A stretch of 64,000 nucleotides of DNA from Leclercia adecarboxylata (GCF_023639785.1 NZ_CP098325.1:1984001-2048000), one strand, 5' to 3'; positions 37,444 to 47,910 are shown, numbered from the stretch's first letter. Notes: a model not told the origin generated them from the sequence alone. Made by a program: numbers and translations.

Positions 37444-37605
37444 GAGCCGGTTCCTTTACAATTGGGGATGTAACCAAAAAAAACAGTTTGACGCCCGCGG
37501 GCACCTTATAAAGTGTAAAACAGACAGGCATCAACTTCGAATTCAGTATTGCATTTGTTTTGGCAATATAAATGCTGCACACTATTCTAAAATCAGTATA
37601 ATAAC

Positions 37606-37617
37606 TTAGCAAGCTAA
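37606..37617. promoter_or_regulatory. SlyA operator
   Basis: TTAGCAAGCTAA is the exact palindromic SlyA consensus, 17 bp before the slyA start and in the ydhI-slyA divergent gap. It fits autorepression and control of ydhIJK. Confidence 0.85.
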
Positions 37618-37633
37618 TTATAAGGAGATGAAA

Positions 37634-38068
37634 TTGGAATCGCCACTAGGCTCTGATCTGGCAAGGTTAGTACGCATCTGGCGTGCTCTGATTGACCATC
37701 GCCTGAAACCTCTGGAATTGACACAGACGCATTGGGTCACGCTGCATAACATTCACCAGCTGCCGCCCGACCAGTCACAGATCCAACTGGCAAAAGCGAT
37801 AGGCATCGAGCAGCCTTCACTGGTACGAACGCTCGATCAACTGGAAGAGAAGGGGCTGATTTCACGCCAGACCTGCGCCAGCGATCGTCGTGCCAAGCGG
37901 ATTAAACTCACGGATAAAGCGACGCCTATCATTACAGAGATGGAGGCGGTCATCAGCAAAACGCGCGGTGAAATTCTCTCCGGGATCTCACCGGCCGAAC
38001 TGGAAATGCTGATCTCGCTGGTTGCCCGGCTTGAGCACAATATCAATGAGCTACAGTCTCGCGACTGA
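37634..38068 (+). CDS. slyA: MarR-family regulator SlyA
   Basis: The 144-residue winged-helix dimeric regulator has the SlyA DNA-binding part ([26 protein letters not shown]) and a wing ([12 protein letters not shown]). It counters H-NS silencing and senses aromatic acids such as salicylate. The start is the TTG at 37634: AAGGAG (37622-37627) is six bases away, while the upstream ATG at 37628 directly abuts it. A strong terminator follows. Confidence 0.95.
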   Translation: MESPLGSDLARLVRIWRALIDHRLKPLELTQTHWVTLHNIHQLPPDQSQIQLAKAIGIEQPSLVRTLDQLEEKGLISRQTCASDRRAKRIKLTDKATPIITEMEAVISKTRGEILSGISPAELEMLISLVARLEHNINELQSRD

Positions 38069-38074
38069 CCTTTA

Positions 38075-38103
38075 AAAAAGCCTTGCTGACGCAAGGCTTT
38101 TTC
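38075..38103. terminator. Bidirectional terminator after slyA
   Basis: AAAAAGCCTTGC pairs with GCAAGGCTTTTT around TGAC. It can end slyA and the convergent GGDEF gene. Confidence 0.9.
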
Positions 38104-38104
38104 T

Positions 38105-39463
38105 TTACTGAAACACGACCACCCGGTTGCGTCCGGTCTCTTTTGCCTCGTACATCGCCTTATCTGCGCATTCCACGCACTCTTCAGCGCTGATTTTCGA
38201 CATGGTGGTGAAGACCCCCATACTGATGGTGACAGGCTCGGGGAGCTGCCCGTCCGAACTGGCCTTATCGAAGTTGCTCAGTTTTAAACGGATCCGCTCG
38301 GCCACCTGACGTGCCGCCTCGGGAGGGGTATGGGTTAACAGCAGGACAAACTCCTCTCCACCGATACGGGCCGCGACGTCCTGCGGCCGAACCGAATCCA
38401 TCAGCAGTTGGGCGACAAACTGCAATACCTTATCCCCCTGCAGATGCCCGTAGCAGTCGTTGATGCGCTTAAAGCGATCGAGATCGCTGACGATAACCGA
38501 GACCGGTTCCGTCGGTTTTACCGTCCGAAGAGCGTGATTGAGCGTGTCATAAAAATAGCTGCGATTGTAGAGACGCGTCAGGGGATCGCGAATGGAGTTC
38601 TGATAAGACTGCTGATACTTCAGATGCGACTCGCGATAAAGATTAAAGACGTCATACAGCAGAACGAAAATAATCAGCAGCGTGGCGACGGCCTCAAATA
38701 GCCGGGCGTGATACCATGAGAGATCTTCAGCCTGTCCGCCTAAAAACAGCATCGCTAACGTTGTGATATAACAAATACATAAGAAATTACCGCCAATCCA
38801 GAAGAGATTACGTACGCGCGTAATACACATCAGGGTTGCTAATGAAATTACCCAGAGTGCAATAAGCGCTATATTCGTAGGGTGTTTCCACAGCAACATA
38901 TATTGCCGGGTTTCATTATCGACCAGGTCTAAATGTAATAAAGGCGAATTACTCGAGTACAGCCAGGCTATTATCAATATCAGGGCCGTAAAAATAAACA
39001 TTCCAGAAATGGCTGAGATGTGGAAAGCCCGTGACAGCGGTCTGTTGCGGATGGCATAAAGGATAGCCGATACAACAAAGAGCACGGCCAGCAGCAGATG
39101 GCGGAACGTAAAGTAGATCATGGCGTCGTTGTAGTTAACAACGCCAGTCTGATACAGGTCAAGCCATGCGGGATAGCTGGAGAGCGTGCCCACCATCAGT
39201 AGCGCCGAACCGGCAAAAGCGAATGCAAAGGCCATCAGATATAGCCGCATTCTGTCGCACCAGTATTTCATCGCCATAAAACTGGCAATAAAAAGGTGGA
39301 ACACCAGTAAAAAGATGGTGAGCATGGGGAACAGCAGCGGTGAAAACGAGGGGATTTTTTCAACCAGTTCATTAAAGAGAGAGTGCAGGAGACCGATGAT
39401 AATAAAACAACCCACAAAAAACTGAACATACTTGTTCTTAATATAATGATTTATCGCAAGCAT
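38105..39463 (-). CDS. Membrane-anchored diguanylate cyclase (GGDEF)
   Basis: The 452-residue protein has about eight hydrophobic segments in residues 10-285, a short linker coil and a C-terminal GGDEF domain. The active site reads GGEEF (368-372), and an I-site RxxD (R359-D362) lies five residues before it. It should therefore make c-di-GMP and be product-inhibited. ATG 39463 is chosen as the first Met before the membrane part; the ribosome site is weak and the longer frame from 39553 is possible. E. coli has no gene between slyA and slyB. The upstream DNA is A/T-rich, which may reflect acquisition or H-NS control. Confidence 0.88.
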   Translation of the reverse strand: MLAINHYIKNKYVQFFVGCFIIIGLLHSLFNELVEKIPSFSPLLFPMLTIFLLVFHLFIASFMAMKYWCDRMRLYLMAFAFAFAGSALLMVGTLSSYPAWLDLYQTGVVNYNDAMIYFTFRHLLLAVLFVVSAILYAIRNRPLSRAFHISAISGMFIFTALILIIAWLYSSNSPLLHLDLVDNETRQYMLLWKHPTNIALIALWVISLATLMCITRVRNLFWIGGNFLCICYITTLAMLFLGGQAEDLSWYHARLFEAVATLLIIFVLLYDVFNLYRESHLKYQQSYQNSIRDPLTRLYNRSYFYDTLNHALRTVKPTEPVSVIVSDLDRFKRINDCYGHLQGDKVLQFVAQLLMDSVRPQDVAARIGGEEFVLLLTHTPPEAARQVAERIRLKLSNFDKASSDGQLPEPVTISMGVFTTMSKISAEECVECADKAMYEAKETGRNRVVVFQ

Positions 39464-39613
39464 AAATAACTTTAAAATAAAAAGATAAAAGGATTTGCGA
39501 ATGTTCTCATAAACGCAGGTGTAATACTTTGCGCAGGAACAAGAGAGGGGCATTTTAAATATTAGCGGGGTGAATGTGTTAAGTAAATATATTCAAGAGA
39601 ATGCTGTTAATGA

Positions 39614-39638
39614 AAACGGACGTGGTCAGGAGACCACG
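39614..39638 (-). terminator. Terminator of slyB
   Basis: CGTGGTC (39621-39627) pairs with GACCACG (39632-39638) around AGGA. On the minus strand it is followed by TCCGTTTTC. It separates slyB from the GGDEF gene. Confidence 0.7.
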
Positions 39639-39650
39639 CCCATAAGGGTA

Positions 39651-40118
39651 TTAGCGTGGAGAGACGGTAACCTGGCTGCCATTGCTGGCCAGCACGACGC
39701 GTTGGCCCGCTGCGAACCGGGTGTTGCCCTGCTTCTGGACCACCATAATGGTGCTGCCGTCGTCCTTGCGGATCTCTAACTCAACACCCTGGGATTTGTT
39801 TACCGCGCCCTGGACACCCTGACCGGCAACGCCACCGGCTACGGCACCCGCTGCGGTTGCCAGAGAACGGCCTGTGCCGCCACCGACGGTGTTACCAAGG
39901 AAACCACCCAGGACCGCACCACCCAGTGCGCCGATCACGTTGTTTTCATCACCGCCCTGAATTTGTACCGGGCGCGCGTTCACGATGGTGCCGTAAGTGA
40001 CATTCTGAACCTGTTTCGCCTCAGAGGCACTGTATACATCCCCGGAAAGAGAACTGTCATTCACACAGCCAGCCAGAGTGAATCCAACCAGCGAAACGGC
40101 CAGTACACGTAAAATCAT
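39651..40118 (-). CDS. slyB: Outer membrane lipoprotein SlyB
   Basis: The 155-residue lipoprotein has a lipobox ending at C18 (LAGC) and a glycine-zipper stretch (GGAVLGGFLGNTVGGGTG, then AGAVAGGVAG). It is the same size as E. coli SlyB, a PhoPQ-regulated protein that stabilises the outer membrane under stress. GGAG precedes the ATG. A TATAAT -10 lies at 40169-40174. I looked for a PhoP box in front of it and found no convincing match. Confidence 0.96.
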   Translation of the reverse strand: MILRVLAVSLVGFTLAGCVNDSSLSGDVYSASEAKQVQNVTYGTIVNARPVQIQGGDENNVIGALGGAVLGGFLGNTVGGGTGRSLATAAGAVAGGVAGQGVQGAVNKSQGVELEIRKDDGSTIMVVQKQGNTRFAAGQRVVLASNGSQVTVSPR

Positions 40119-40404
40119 TTGAATCTCCTGTTCACCAAAAACGCTCTTTGAGCATCCGTCATGGCTAAATTATATGGCATGGAGAGCCATAAATCCTATC
40201 TTTGCTCAAACACAATCAGAATGATACTCGAATCTGAATCAACCATAGCTATACAAGCGGCGATCTCACTCTGCGGAAGATACGGATAATTCCTGGAATG
40301 ATGCCCGACGCCAGCTATTGTTAAAAAGTATTAGTCCGCCGTAGCATTGATAATCGGTTTATGGTGGAGTGAGTCATCAGCCCATACGGATACAAGGAAA
40401 ACGG

Positions 40405-41529
40405 ATGAAATCGGGTCGCTACATTGGCGTAATGTCAGGAACCAGTCTGGATGGTGTGGATGTCGTTCTTGCGGCAATAGACGAGAATATGGTTGCGCAG
40501 CAGGCAAGCCTCAGCTGGCCTATTCCTCAGGAACTGAAACAAGCGATCCTGAATATCTGCCAGGGCCAACAGCTGACCCTGTCGCAGCTGGGGCAACTGG
40601 ATACGCAACTGGGGCGCCTGTTCGGTGATGCAGTCCAGGCGCTGATGGATCAGGAAAACCTGCGCCCTCAGGATGTGGTGGCGATCGGCTGTCACGGACA
40701 AACGGTCTGGCATGAGCCGGGCGGCGAGGCTCCGCATACCCTGCAGATTGGCGATAACAACCAGATCGTCGCGAAAACCGGCGTGACGGTGGTGGGTGAT
40801 TTCCGCCGCCGGGATATCGCTCTTGGCGGGCAGGGCGCACCGCTGGTTCCCGCGTTCCACCAGGCGCTGCTGGCGCATCCGACGGAGCGCCGCATGGTGC
40901 TGAACATCGGCGGCATCGCCAATCTCTCCCTATTGATCCCCGGCCAGCCGGTACGCGGTTTCGACACCGGCCCGGGCAATATGCTGATGGATGCCTGGAT
41001 CTGGCGTCAGGCGGGTAAACCCTACGATAAAGATGCCCAGTGGGCCTGCAGCGGCAAGGTCATCATCCCGCTACTGCAAAGCATGCTGTGCGATCCCTAT
41101 TTTGCCGCACCTGCGCCGAAAAGCACCGGCCGCGAATATTTCAACTACGGCTGGCTTGAACGTCAACTGGCGAACTTCCCCGGCCTGGCGCCTGAGGACG
41201 TGCAGGCCACGCTGGCAGAGCTCACCGCCGTGTCAGTGTCGGAACAGGTATTGCTGAGCGGCGGCTGCGAGCGTCTTCTGGTGTGCGGCGGCGGCGGCCG
41301 TAACCCGCTGGTGATGACGCGCCTCGCCGGTTTGCTGCCGGGCACGGAAGTGACCACCACAGACAAGGCGGGGATCAGCGGTGATGACATGGAAGCGCTG
41401 GCCTTTGCCTGGCTGGCGTGGCGCACGGTTGCCGGACTGCCGGGGAATCTACCCTCCGTCACCGGAGCCCGTGAAGCCAGCGTGTTAGGTGCTGTTTTTC
41501 CAGCAAATCCGCGGCAAAATCAGAGTTAA
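40405..41529 (+). CDS. anmK: Anhydro-N-acetylmuramic acid kinase
   Basis: The 374-residue kinase of the actin/hexokinase fold phosphorylates and opens 1,6-anhydro-MurNAc in cell-wall recycling. It carries the phosphate-binding start [16 protein letters not shown] and later GFDTGPGN and CGGGGRN motifs. ATG 40405 has AAGGAA upstream; the frame is open further up. It is five residues longer than E. coli AnmK. It diverges from slyB across 286 bp and is followed by mliC. Confidence 0.96.
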   Translation: MKSGRYIGVMSGTSLDGVDVVLAAIDENMVAQQASLSWPIPQELKQAILNICQGQQLTLSQLGQLDTQLGRLFGDAVQALMDQENLRPQDVVAIGCHGQTVWHEPGGEAPHTLQIGDNNQIVAKTGVTVVGDFRRRDIALGGQGAPLVPAFHQALLAHPTERRMVLNIGGIANLSLLIPGQPVRGFDTGPGNMLMDAWIWRQAGKPYDKDAQWACSGKVIIPLLQSMLCDPYFAAPAPKSTGREYFNYGWLERQLANFPGLAPEDVQATLAELTAVSVSEQVLLSGGCERLLVCGGGGRNPLVMTRLAGLLPGTEVTTTDKAGISGDDMEALAFAWLAWRTVAGLPGNLPSVTGAREASVLGAVFPANPRQNQS

Positions 41530-41625
41530 CCGAATTTCGCTTAAGCACGCAGTGGGTAAAAATACCGGAAAAAACGGGAGGGCGTTCGCGCCCTCCGGGA
41601 CCAGAAAAGTCTTCGGAATTTACCC

Positions 41626-41949
41626 ATGAAAAAACTGCTTCTTGCTTTTACTCCCCTCCTGCTGGCGAGCTGTAGCGTCTATAACCAGTTCGTCGAGCGC
41701 ATGCAAACCGACACGCTGGCCTACCAGTGCGATGAAAAACCCCTCACCGTTAAGCTCAATAATCCACGTCAGGAAGTCAGCTTCGTGTATGACAATAAGC
41801 TGTTGACGCTGAAGCAGGGCATGTCCGCCTCCGGTACCCGCTACAGTGACGGCGTGTATGTCTTCTGGTCGAAAGGCGACAGCGCGACGGTATACAAGCG
41901 CGATCGGATTGTGCTGAACAATTGTCAGATCGAAAATCCGAAGCGTTGA
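41626..41949 (+). CDS. mliC: Membrane-bound C-type lysozyme inhibitor MliC
   Basis: The 107-residue lipoprotein has the signal peptide [16 protein letters not shown] with lipid Cys C16. The MliC fold follows, including [12 protein letters not shown] and the lysozyme-binding [16 protein letters not shown] region. It protects periplasmic murein from host lysozyme. E. coli YdhA/MliC has 109 residues. It lies between anmK and pdxH in the conserved order. Confidence 0.95.
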   Translation: MKKLLLAFTPLLLASCSVYNQFVERMQTDTLAYQCDEKPLTVKLNNPRQEVSFVYDNKLLTLKQGMSASGTRYSDGVYVFWSKGDSATVYKRDRIVLNNCQIENPKR

Positions 41950-42006
41950 GATTTTGCAGGGGGCGGCGCACAATAGCGTCACCCATTGTCAATGTCAGCT
42001 AACGCC

Positions 42007-42663
42007 ATGTCCGATAACGATGAATTGCAGAAAATCGCGCACCTCAGGCGCGAATACACCAAAGGCGGCCTGCGTCGTCAGGATCTCCCCGCCGAGCCGC
42101 TGGTGCTGTTTGAGCACTGGCTGAAACAGGCCTGCGAAGCAAAACTGGCCGACCCCACCGCGATGGTGGTCGCCACCGTCGACGAACAGGGTCAACCTTA
42201 TCAGCGCATTGTCCTGCTTAAGCACTATGACGATAAAGGGCTGGTGTTCTACACCAACCTCGGCAGCCGTAAAGCGCAGCACCTCGAACACAACCCGCGC
42301 ATCAGTTTGCTCTTCCCGTGGCATATGCTGGAACGTCAGGTGATGGTCACCGGCACCGTCGAGCGTCTCTCCACGCTTGAGGTGGTGAAATATTTCCATA
42401 GTCGCCCGCGCGACAGCCAGATTGGCGCCTGGGTCTCTAAACAGTCGAGCCGCATCTCTGCCCGCGGCGTGCTCGAAAGCAAGTTTCTCGAGCTGAAGCA
42501 GAAATTCCAGCAGGGCGAAGTCCCCCTGCCGAGCTTCTGGGGCGGTTTCCGCGTCTCAGTCCAGCAGATGGAGTTCTGGCAGGGCGGCGAGCATCGCCTC
42601 CACGACCGGTTTTTATACCAGCGCGATAACGGTGCCTGGAAAATCGATCGTCTGGCACCTTAA
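42007..42663 (+). CDS. pdxH: Pyridoxine/pyridoxamine 5'-phosphate oxidase
   Basis: This FMN enzyme makes pyridoxal 5'-phosphate from PNP or PMP. The 218 residues equal the E. coli length when starting at ATG 42007 ([10 protein letters not shown]). An in-frame ATG at 41992 would add five residues without a better ribosome site. FMN- and PLP-binding segments are intact ([23 protein letters not shown]-type WVSKQSS and WGGFRV). It lies upstream of tyrS and pdxY, as in E. coli. Confidence 0.97.
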   Translation: MSDNDELQKIAHLRREYTKGGLRRQDLPAEPLVLFEHWLKQACEAKLADPTAMVVATVDEQGQPYQRIVLLKHYDDKGLVFYTNLGSRKAQHLEHNPRISLLFPWHMLERQVMVTGTVERLSTLEVVKYFHSRPRDSQIGAWVSKQSSRISARGVLESKFLELKQKFQQGEVPLPSFWGGFRVSVQQMEFWQGGEHRLHDRFLYQRDNGAWKIDRLAP

Positions 42664-42789
42664 TCCCCGAAATTTGTTCTCTTAAGCGCTGGTACAACGG
42701 GTGTCAGCGCTTTATTCTATGTACCTTTCGCGTCTGGCGAAAAGTCGTGTACCGGCAAAGGTGCAGTCGTTTTATACATGGAGAATTTG

Positions 42790-44064
42790 ATGGCAAGCAG
42801 TAACTTGATTAAACAATTGCAAGAGCGGGGGCTGGTAGCCCAGGTGACGGACGAAGAAGCGTTAGCAGAGCGACTGGCGCAAGGCCCGATCGCGCTCTAT
42901 TGCGGCTTCGATCCTACCGCTGACAGCTTGCATTTGGGGCATCTGGTTCCTTTGTTATGCCTGAAACGCTTCCAGCTGGCAGGCCATAAGCCTGTGGCAC
43001 TGGTCGGTGGCGCAACGGGTCTGATTGGCGACCCGAGCTTTAAAGCCGCAGAGCGTAAACTGAATACGGCAGACACCGTGCAGGAGTGGGTGGCAAAAAT
43101 CCGCAAACAGGTTGCCCCATTCCTCGACTTCGACTGTGGTGAGAACTCAGCGATTGCCGCCAACAACTACGACTGGTTTGGCAGCATGAACGTGCTGACC
43201 TTCCTGCGTGATATCGGCAAGCACTTCTCCGTTAACCAGATGATCAACAAAGAAGCGGTGAAGCAGCGTCTGAACCGTGACGATCAGGGCATCTCCTTTA
43301 CCGAGTTCTCCTATAACCTGCTGCAGGGTTATGACTTCGCCTGCCTGAACGAGCTGCACGGCGTTGCGCTGCAGATTGGCGGCTCTGACCAGTGGGGTAA
43401 CATCACCTCCGGTATCGACCTGACCCGTCGTCTGCACCAGAATCAGGTCTTTGGACTCACCGTTCCGCTGATCACCAAAGCCGACGGCACTAAGTTCGGT
43501 AAAACGGAAGGCGGCGCAGTGTGGCTCGATCCGAAGAAAACCAGCCCGTATAAGTTCTACCAGTTCTGGATCAATACTGCGGATGCTGACGTCTATCGCT
43601 TCCTGAAGTTCTTCACCTTTATGGACATTGAAGCGATCAATGCCCTGGAAGAAGAAGACAAGAACAGCGGTAAAGCACCGCGCGCCCAGTACGTGCTGGC
43701 GGATGAGGTGACTAAACTGGTTCACGGTGAAGAGGGCCTGGCGGCGGCGAAGCGTATCACTGCCAGCCTGTTTAACGGCACCCTGAGCGATCTGAGTGAA
43801 GCGGACTTCGAACAGCTGGCGCAGGATGGTGTGCCGATGGTTGAGATGGACAAAGGCGCCGATCTGATGCAGGCCCTGGTTGATTCTGAGCTGCAGCCGT
43901 CCCGCGGTCAGGCGCGTAAAACCATCGCCTCGAACGCCATCACCATCAACGGTGAAAAACAGTCTGACGCGGAGTACATCTTCGCTGACAGCGATCGCCT
44001 GTTTGGTCGTTATACCTTACTGCGTCGCGGCAAGAAAAATTACTGTCTGGTTTGCTGGAAATAA
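42790..44064 (+). CDS. tyrS: Tyrosyl-tRNA synthetase
   Basis: The 424-residue class I synthetase has HLGH (HIGH motif) in [12 protein letters not shown] and KFGKT in place of KMSKS. It has an S4-like RNA-binding C-terminus ([19 protein letters not shown]). It charges tRNA-Tyr. ATG 42790 is supported by GGAG and the E. coli length. A strong hairpin follows at 44078, before pdxY; in E. coli these two genes are partly co-transcribed. Confidence 0.98.
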   Translation: MASSNLIKQLQERGLVAQVTDEEALAERLAQGPIALYCGFDPTADSLHLGHLVPLLCLKRFQLAGHKPVALVGGATGLIGDPSFKAAERKLNTADTVQEWVAKIRKQVAPFLDFDCGENSAIAANNYDWFGSMNVLTFLRDIGKHFSVNQMINKEAVKQRLNRDDQGISFTEFSYNLLQGYDFACLNELHGVALQIGGSDQWGNITSGIDLTRRLHQNQVFGLTVPLITKADGTKFGKTEGGAVWLDPKKTSPYKFYQFWINTADADVYRFLKFFTFMDIEAINALEEEDKNSGKAPRAQYVLADEVTKLVHGEEGLAAAKRITASLFNGTLSDLSEADFEQLAQDGVPMVEMDKGADLMQALVDSELQPSRGQARKTIASNAITINGEKQSDAEYIFADSDRLFGRYTLLRRGKKNYCLVCWK

Positions 44065-44077
44065 TCATAAAAGCACA

Positions 44078-44108
44078 GGGGCGTGGGAAACCACGCCCCT
44101 TTATTTTT
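44078..44108 (+). terminator. Intrinsic terminator between tyrS and pdxY
   Basis: GGGGCGTGG pairs perfectly with CCACGCCCC around GAAA, followed by TTTATTTTTT. It is only about 20 bases before the pdxY ATG, so pdxY expression from the tyrS promoter depends on read-through. Confidence 0.9.
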
Positions 44109-44127
44109 TCAGGGTTGTGGTAAGAAA

Positions 44128-44988
44128 ATGAAGAATATCCTCGCCATCCAGTCCCACGTTGTCTTTGGGCATGCTGGCAACAGCGCCGCTGAGTTCCCAA
44201 TGCGTCGTCTCGGGGCCAACGTCTGGCCGCTAAACACCGTTCAGTTTTCCAACCATACGCAATACGGCAAATGGACCGGTTGCGTGATGCCGCCCGCTCA
44301 TCTCACGGAGATTGTTCAGGGCATCGCTGATATCGACAAACTCAAAACCTGCGATGCCGTGCTGAGCGGCTACCTGGGGTCTGCCGAACAGGGCGAGCAT
44401 ATTCTCGGTATTGTCCGCCAGGTGAAGGCGGCGAACCCGGCCGCGAAATACTTCTGCGATCCGGTGATGGGTCATCCGGAAAAGGGCTGTATTGTGGCGC
44501 CGGGCGTGGCGGAATTTCACGTGCGTCACGCCTTACCGGCCAGCGACATCATCGCCCCGAACCTGATCGAGCTGGAGATCCTTTGCGAACATCCGGTGAA
44601 CAGCGTGGATGAGGCCGTTGCGGCGTCCCGCGAACTGATTGCGCTGGGGCCGGAGATCGTGCTGGTGAAGCATCTGGCGCGTGCCGGGATTAGCCCGGAC
44701 CGCTTTGAGATGCTGCTGGTGACCAAAGAGGAAGCCTGGCATATCAGCCGTCCGCTGGTGGACTTTGGCAGCCGTCAGCCGGTGGGCGTGGGCGATGTCA
44801 CCAGCGGTTTGCTGCTGGTGAAACTGCTGCAGGGGGCAACGGTGCGTGATGCGCTGGAACATGTCACGGCGGCGGTGTATGAGATCATGATCGCCACCAG
44901 AGAGATGCAGGAGTATGAATTGCAGGTGGTGGCTGCCCAGGATCGCATCGCGAAGCCAGAACACGTCTTTAGCGCGACTCAGTTGTAA
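44128..44988 (+). CDS. pdxY: Pyridoxal kinase PdxY
   Basis: The 286-residue ribokinase-fold enzyme phosphorylates pyridoxal in the B6 salvage pathway. The signature regions are [13 protein letters not shown] at the start, the CDPVMGHP strand and the anion-hole motif [11 protein letters not shown] near the C-terminus, with the catalytic Asp in VGVGDV. ATG 44128 gives the E. coli length less one. A REP pair follows the stop. Confidence 0.96.
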   Translation: MKNILAIQSHVVFGHAGNSAAEFPMRRLGANVWPLNTVQFSNHTQYGKWTGCVMPPAHLTEIVQGIADIDKLKTCDAVLSGYLGSAEQGEHILGIVRQVKAANPAAKYFCDPVMGHPEKGCIVAPGVAEFHVRHALPASDIIAPNLIELEILCEHPVNSVDEAVAASRELIALGPEIVLVKHLARAGISPDRFEMLLVTKEEAWHISRPLVDFGSRQPVGVGDVTSGLLLVKLLQGATVRDALEHVTAAVYEIMIATREMQEYELQVVAAQDRIAKPEHVFSATQL

Positions 44989-44994
44989 CATCAA

Positions 44995-45065
44995 TGCCCG
45001 GCGGCGCTAGCGCTTGCCGGGCCTACAAAGCTCGTAGGCCGGGTTAGCGCTAGCGCCACCCGGCA
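44995..45065. repeat. REP pair (BIME)
   Basis: Two inverted REP units, TGCCCGGCGGCGCTAGCGCT... at 44995-45024 and its opposite at about 45034-45065, sit between the convergent pdxY and gstA genes. Both contain GCGCTAGCGC cores. The type matches the pair at 421-488. Confidence 0.85.
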
Positions 45066-45072
45066 ACAAAAC

Positions 45073-45678
45073 TTACTTCAACCCTTCCGCTTCCAGCGCT
45101 GCCGCCACGGCAGGACGCTCCGCCATACGCTGCATATAAGCGTCAATATGGCTTAACCCCTCCATGTTCAGCTTCACGGCGCGCGCCCAGCGCAGGACGG
45201 TAAACAGATACGCATCGGCGATGGTAAAGCGCTGACCGCAGATCCACTGCTCATCTTTCAGCGAGTCGTTGACGTACTGCAGCTTTTTCTCCAGCAGGGC
45301 GCGAACGGCAGGCTTGTACTCTTCCGGGGTATCCGGGCGGAACAGCGGGGTAAAGCCTTTGTGAAGTTCGGTGGCGATATAGTTCATCCACTCGATGGTC
45401 TTATAGCGGGCAATGCTGCCGGTAGGGGCCAGCAGCTGGCGGTCTGCCACGCTGTCCGCAAGGTATTGCATGATGGCAACCCCTTCGGTCAGCAGAGTAC
45501 CGTCTTCCAGCAGCAGGGCAGGAACCTGGCCTTTAGGATTCACCGCGAAAAAATCATCGCCGTTTTCCAGACGCTTTTTCATCAGATCGACACCGTTGAG
45601 GGTGAAGTCTTTACCGCTCTCGCGCAGCGTGATGTGGGAGGCAAGAGAGCAGGCGCCTGGTTTATAGAACAGTTTCAT
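45073..45678 (-). CDS. gstA: Glutathione S-transferase
   Basis: The 201-residue beta-class GST starts [20 protein letters not shown], with the conserved C10 and S11 of the bacterial beta class and the [15 protein letters not shown] glutathione-binding turn. It conjugates glutathione to electrophiles and has peroxidase activity in E. coli. The length is the same as in E. coli. GGAGTG precedes the ATG. Confidence 0.96.
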   Translation of the reverse strand: MKLFYKPGACSLASHITLRESGKDFTLNGVDLMKKRLENGDDFFAVNPKGQVPALLLEDGTLLTEGVAIMQYLADSVADRQLLAPTGSIARYKTIEWMNYIATELHKGFTPLFRPDTPEEYKPAVRALLEKKLQYVNDSLKDEQWICGQRFTIADAYLFTVLRWARAVKLNMEGLSHIDAYMQRMAERPAVAAALEAEGLK

Positions 45679-45728
45679 CGGTCACTCCTGATTACGTAGG
45701 TTTACTCTATGTTAGTGCGCCACAAGGT

Positions 45729-45760
45729 AAAAAAAAAGCCGCTAACGCACAGTTAGCGGC
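45729..45760 (-). terminator. Terminator of dtpA
   Basis: GCCGCTAAC (45738-45746) pairs with GTTAGCGGC (45752-45760), and on the minus strand a run of nine T follows. It lies 27 bp past the dtpA stop. Confidence 0.9.
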
Positions 45761-45786
45761 TTCAGTTCAGTCGTTCCCCGATGACA

Positions 45787-47295
45787 TTACGCGCTCGCGG
45801 TTTTGCTCGCTTTAGCGGTAGTGTCGTCGTCCTGAGTCATGCGGTTCAGTTTCGGTGCCGTCAGCATCATCAGCACTGCGATAACTGCGGTAGCGATACC
45901 AATCTGCAGGAACACGTCACCGTAGACATGCAGAGACTGCAGCGGATCGGTCACGTCAGACGGCACGGCCATCAGGTTTGCGATTTTACCGGCGATGATG
46001 GCAGCACCCGCAGTGGTCAGGAACCAGCTACCCATGATGAAGCCCATCAGACGCTGTGGAACTAGCTGGGCAACCATTGCCAGGCCCAGGCCGGAGATCA
46101 TCAACTCACCGATAGACTGCAGCGCGTAGCTCAGGATCAGCCAGTTAACGGAGACGATACCCGCGTCGCTGGCGAATTTCGCACCCAGCGGCAGTACGAG
46201 GAAGGCACCCGAGCACAGCACCATACCCACAGCAAACTTGTGCGGCATTGGCAGGCGGTCGCCCATCTTATTGTAGATAGCGGCCAGAATCGGGCTACCA
46301 ACCATGATCCAGAACGGGTTCAGGGCCTGGAACTGCTCAGGTTCGAACGCGATACCCAGGATAGAGTGCTCAACGTTACGGATCGCGAAGAAGTTCAGAG
46401 AAGTAGGCATCTGGCTGTACAGTACGAAGAAGACAATCGCTTCAACCATCAGGATGAAGGCAACGATCATCTTACGGCGCGCTGCGCCGTGCATGGCAAA
46501 GGCTTCTTTGGCGAAGATGCAGACGATACCCAGCGCAACCACGCCCAGAACGGCACGGGCGATACCCTGGTTGTGCAGCAGCCAGGTCGCAACAGCAACC
46601 AGCACCACAATACCCACGATAGTGGCCAGCAGTTTACCCATCTGTACCGGGGCAAAGTCAGGTTTTGAACCGTAGTCTTTCACCCAGCTGCGGCAGAAGA
46701 GGAAGTTCACCACGGTGATCAGCATACCGACGAAGCTCAGGGCAAACGCCACGCTCCAGCCGAATTTCGCTGCCAGCCACGGAGTCGCCAGCATAGAGAA
46801 GAAGGAACCGATGTTGATGGACATGTAGTACATGGTGAATGCACCGTCCAGACGCGGGTCGTCTTTCTTATAGCAGGTAGAAAGCAGAGCAGACGGGTTC
46901 GCTTTGAACAGGCCGTTACCCACCGCGATGGTCGCCATACCCATATAGACCACGCCGGCATCGTGACCGGACCAGGCTACCAGGCCATAACCGATCGCCA
47001 GAACGATGGCGCCCAGCAGGATAACACGTTTGGTACCCAGCACTTTATCGCCCAGCCAGCCGCCAATCGCGACCAGACCGTACACCAGAGCACTGAAGGA
47101 AGAGAACAGCGTGATGGAATCGGCTTCGGACATACCCAGTTGCTTAACCAGGTAAACCGCCATGATCCCTTGCAGACCGTAGTAACCAAAACGCTCCCAC
47201 AGCTCAATAGAGAATATGAGATAGAAGGATTTCGGTTGTTTGAAAGCGTTAAGACTTACGCTCTCTTCAGCTGGTTTATTGTTTGCAGTAGACAC
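45787..47295 (-). CDS. dtpA: Proton-dependent di/tripeptide transporter DtpA
   Basis: The 502-residue POT-family protein has 14 membrane segments. It has the ExxERFGYYG motif in segment 1 ([11 protein letters not shown]), which couples protons, and the [10 protein letters not shown] loop. It imports di- and tripeptides. E. coli DtpA (TppB) has 500 residues and is under OmpR control. Here it has a 614-bp upstream gap to nth that contains unexplained signals. Confidence 0.97.
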   Translation of the reverse strand: MSTANNKPAEESVSLNAFKQPKSFYLIFSIELWERFGYYGLQGIMAVYLVKQLGMSEADSITLFSSFSALVYGLVAIGGWLGDKVLGTKRVILLGAIVLAIGYGLVAWSGHDAGVVYMGMATIAVGNGLFKANPSALLSTCYKKDDPRLDGAFTMYYMSINIGSFFSMLATPWLAAKFGWSVAFALSFVGMLITVVNFLFCRSWVKDYGSKPDFAPVQMGKLLATIVGIVVLVAVATWLLHNQGIARAVLGVVALGIVCIFAKEAFAMHGAARRKMIVAFILMVEAIVFFVLYSQMPTSLNFFAIRNVEHSILGIAFEPEQFQALNPFWIMVGSPILAAIYNKMGDRLPMPHKFAVGMVLCSGAFLVLPLGAKFASDAGIVSVNWLILSYALQSIGELMISGLGLAMVAQLVPQRLMGFIMGSWFLTTAGAAIIAGKIANLMAVPSDVTDPLQSLHVYGDVFLQIGIATAVIAVLMMLTAPKLNRMTQDDDTTAKASKTASA

Positions 47296-47505
47296 ATATA
47301 CCTCTTTTTTTACATCCCATATTAACGGGGGTGTTCACAGCGTGATGACCGTAGTCCATCCGCTTTATAGTTATAGTGGGAGGGGAAACGGCGGGTAATG
47401 TTCACTATCCTGACCCATCTGGCAAGGTGTTTGTAATGGTCTGTTACATTTAACTCCTGCCCTATAATGCGCCGGAAACCTAAATGTTATTTAGCGTTAA
47501 ATTTT

Positions 47506-47531
47506 ACCGTTACGTTGAAACTGGTTTTTTT
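47506..47531 (+). terminator. Orphan terminator-like hairpin
   Basis: ACCGTT pairs with AACTGGT (one bulged T) around a seven-base loop and is followed by six T on the plus strand. No plus-strand gene is known upstream, apart from a TATAAT at 47463. It may end a short RNA of about 55 nt. Confidence 0.4.
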
Positions 47532-47716
47532 CACTATCCTTTAGCGGAAAAAATCCCCATGTGGCGATATGTTCTGCTGTTAAAGGCGTCAGGTAGTGAT
47601 ATGGCCTACATTCTGAAAAATAACCGGACATATCTACGGGTGTGTAGGGGATAATTCTTGATGCTATAGGGCCTTGGTAGCCTTTTGGACACATAAAATT
47701 AACAGCATGTGAACAG

Positions 47717-47732
47717 AGTGATCGCGATCACA
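47717..47732. promoter_or_regulatory. CRP-like site
   Basis: AGTGATCGCGATCACA matches the CRP consensus TGTGA-N6-TCACA at nine of ten positions and is itself palindromic. It lies 422 bp upstream of dtpA and 180 bp past the nth stop, so the regulated promoter is not obvious. Confidence 0.55.
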
Positions 47733-47884
47733 TTTGTATAGAAAATTTCGCTGACGAAAAAACAATTAACCTGTTTGATTGTTATATAGCCGCACAATGC
47801 GCGAAGCATAAACTCTGGATTAGGTGGAAAAACTGCAAAAGGCAGGGTAGAGAGATAGTCATTCTCAATGCAGGGAAATAGCAT

Positions 47885-47910
47885 GATAAAAAACCGTCAG
47901 ATGACGGTTT
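47885..47910 (-). terminator. Terminator of the rsx-nth operon
   Basis: AAACCGTC (47891-47898) pairs with GACGGTTT (47903-47910) around AGAT, and on the minus strand TTTTTTATC follows. The stem begins within the last base of the nth stop codon. Confidence 0.88.

Larger units (their letters stand above)
47296..47909. other. 614-bp gap between nth and dtpA
   Basis: The gap contains the dtpA leader (47296-47460), a perfect TATAAT on the plus strand (47463-47468), a 56-codon open frame (47484-47654), a terminator-like stem (47506-47531) and a CRP-like site (47717-47732). The nth terminator lies at its left end relative to nth (47885-47910). No known gene was recognised. Confidence 0.6.

Noticed and set aside
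40119..40404. PhoP box upstream of slyB
   Set aside because: I looked for two GTTTA-like half-sites at 11-bp spacing in front of the TATAAT and found only one weak half.
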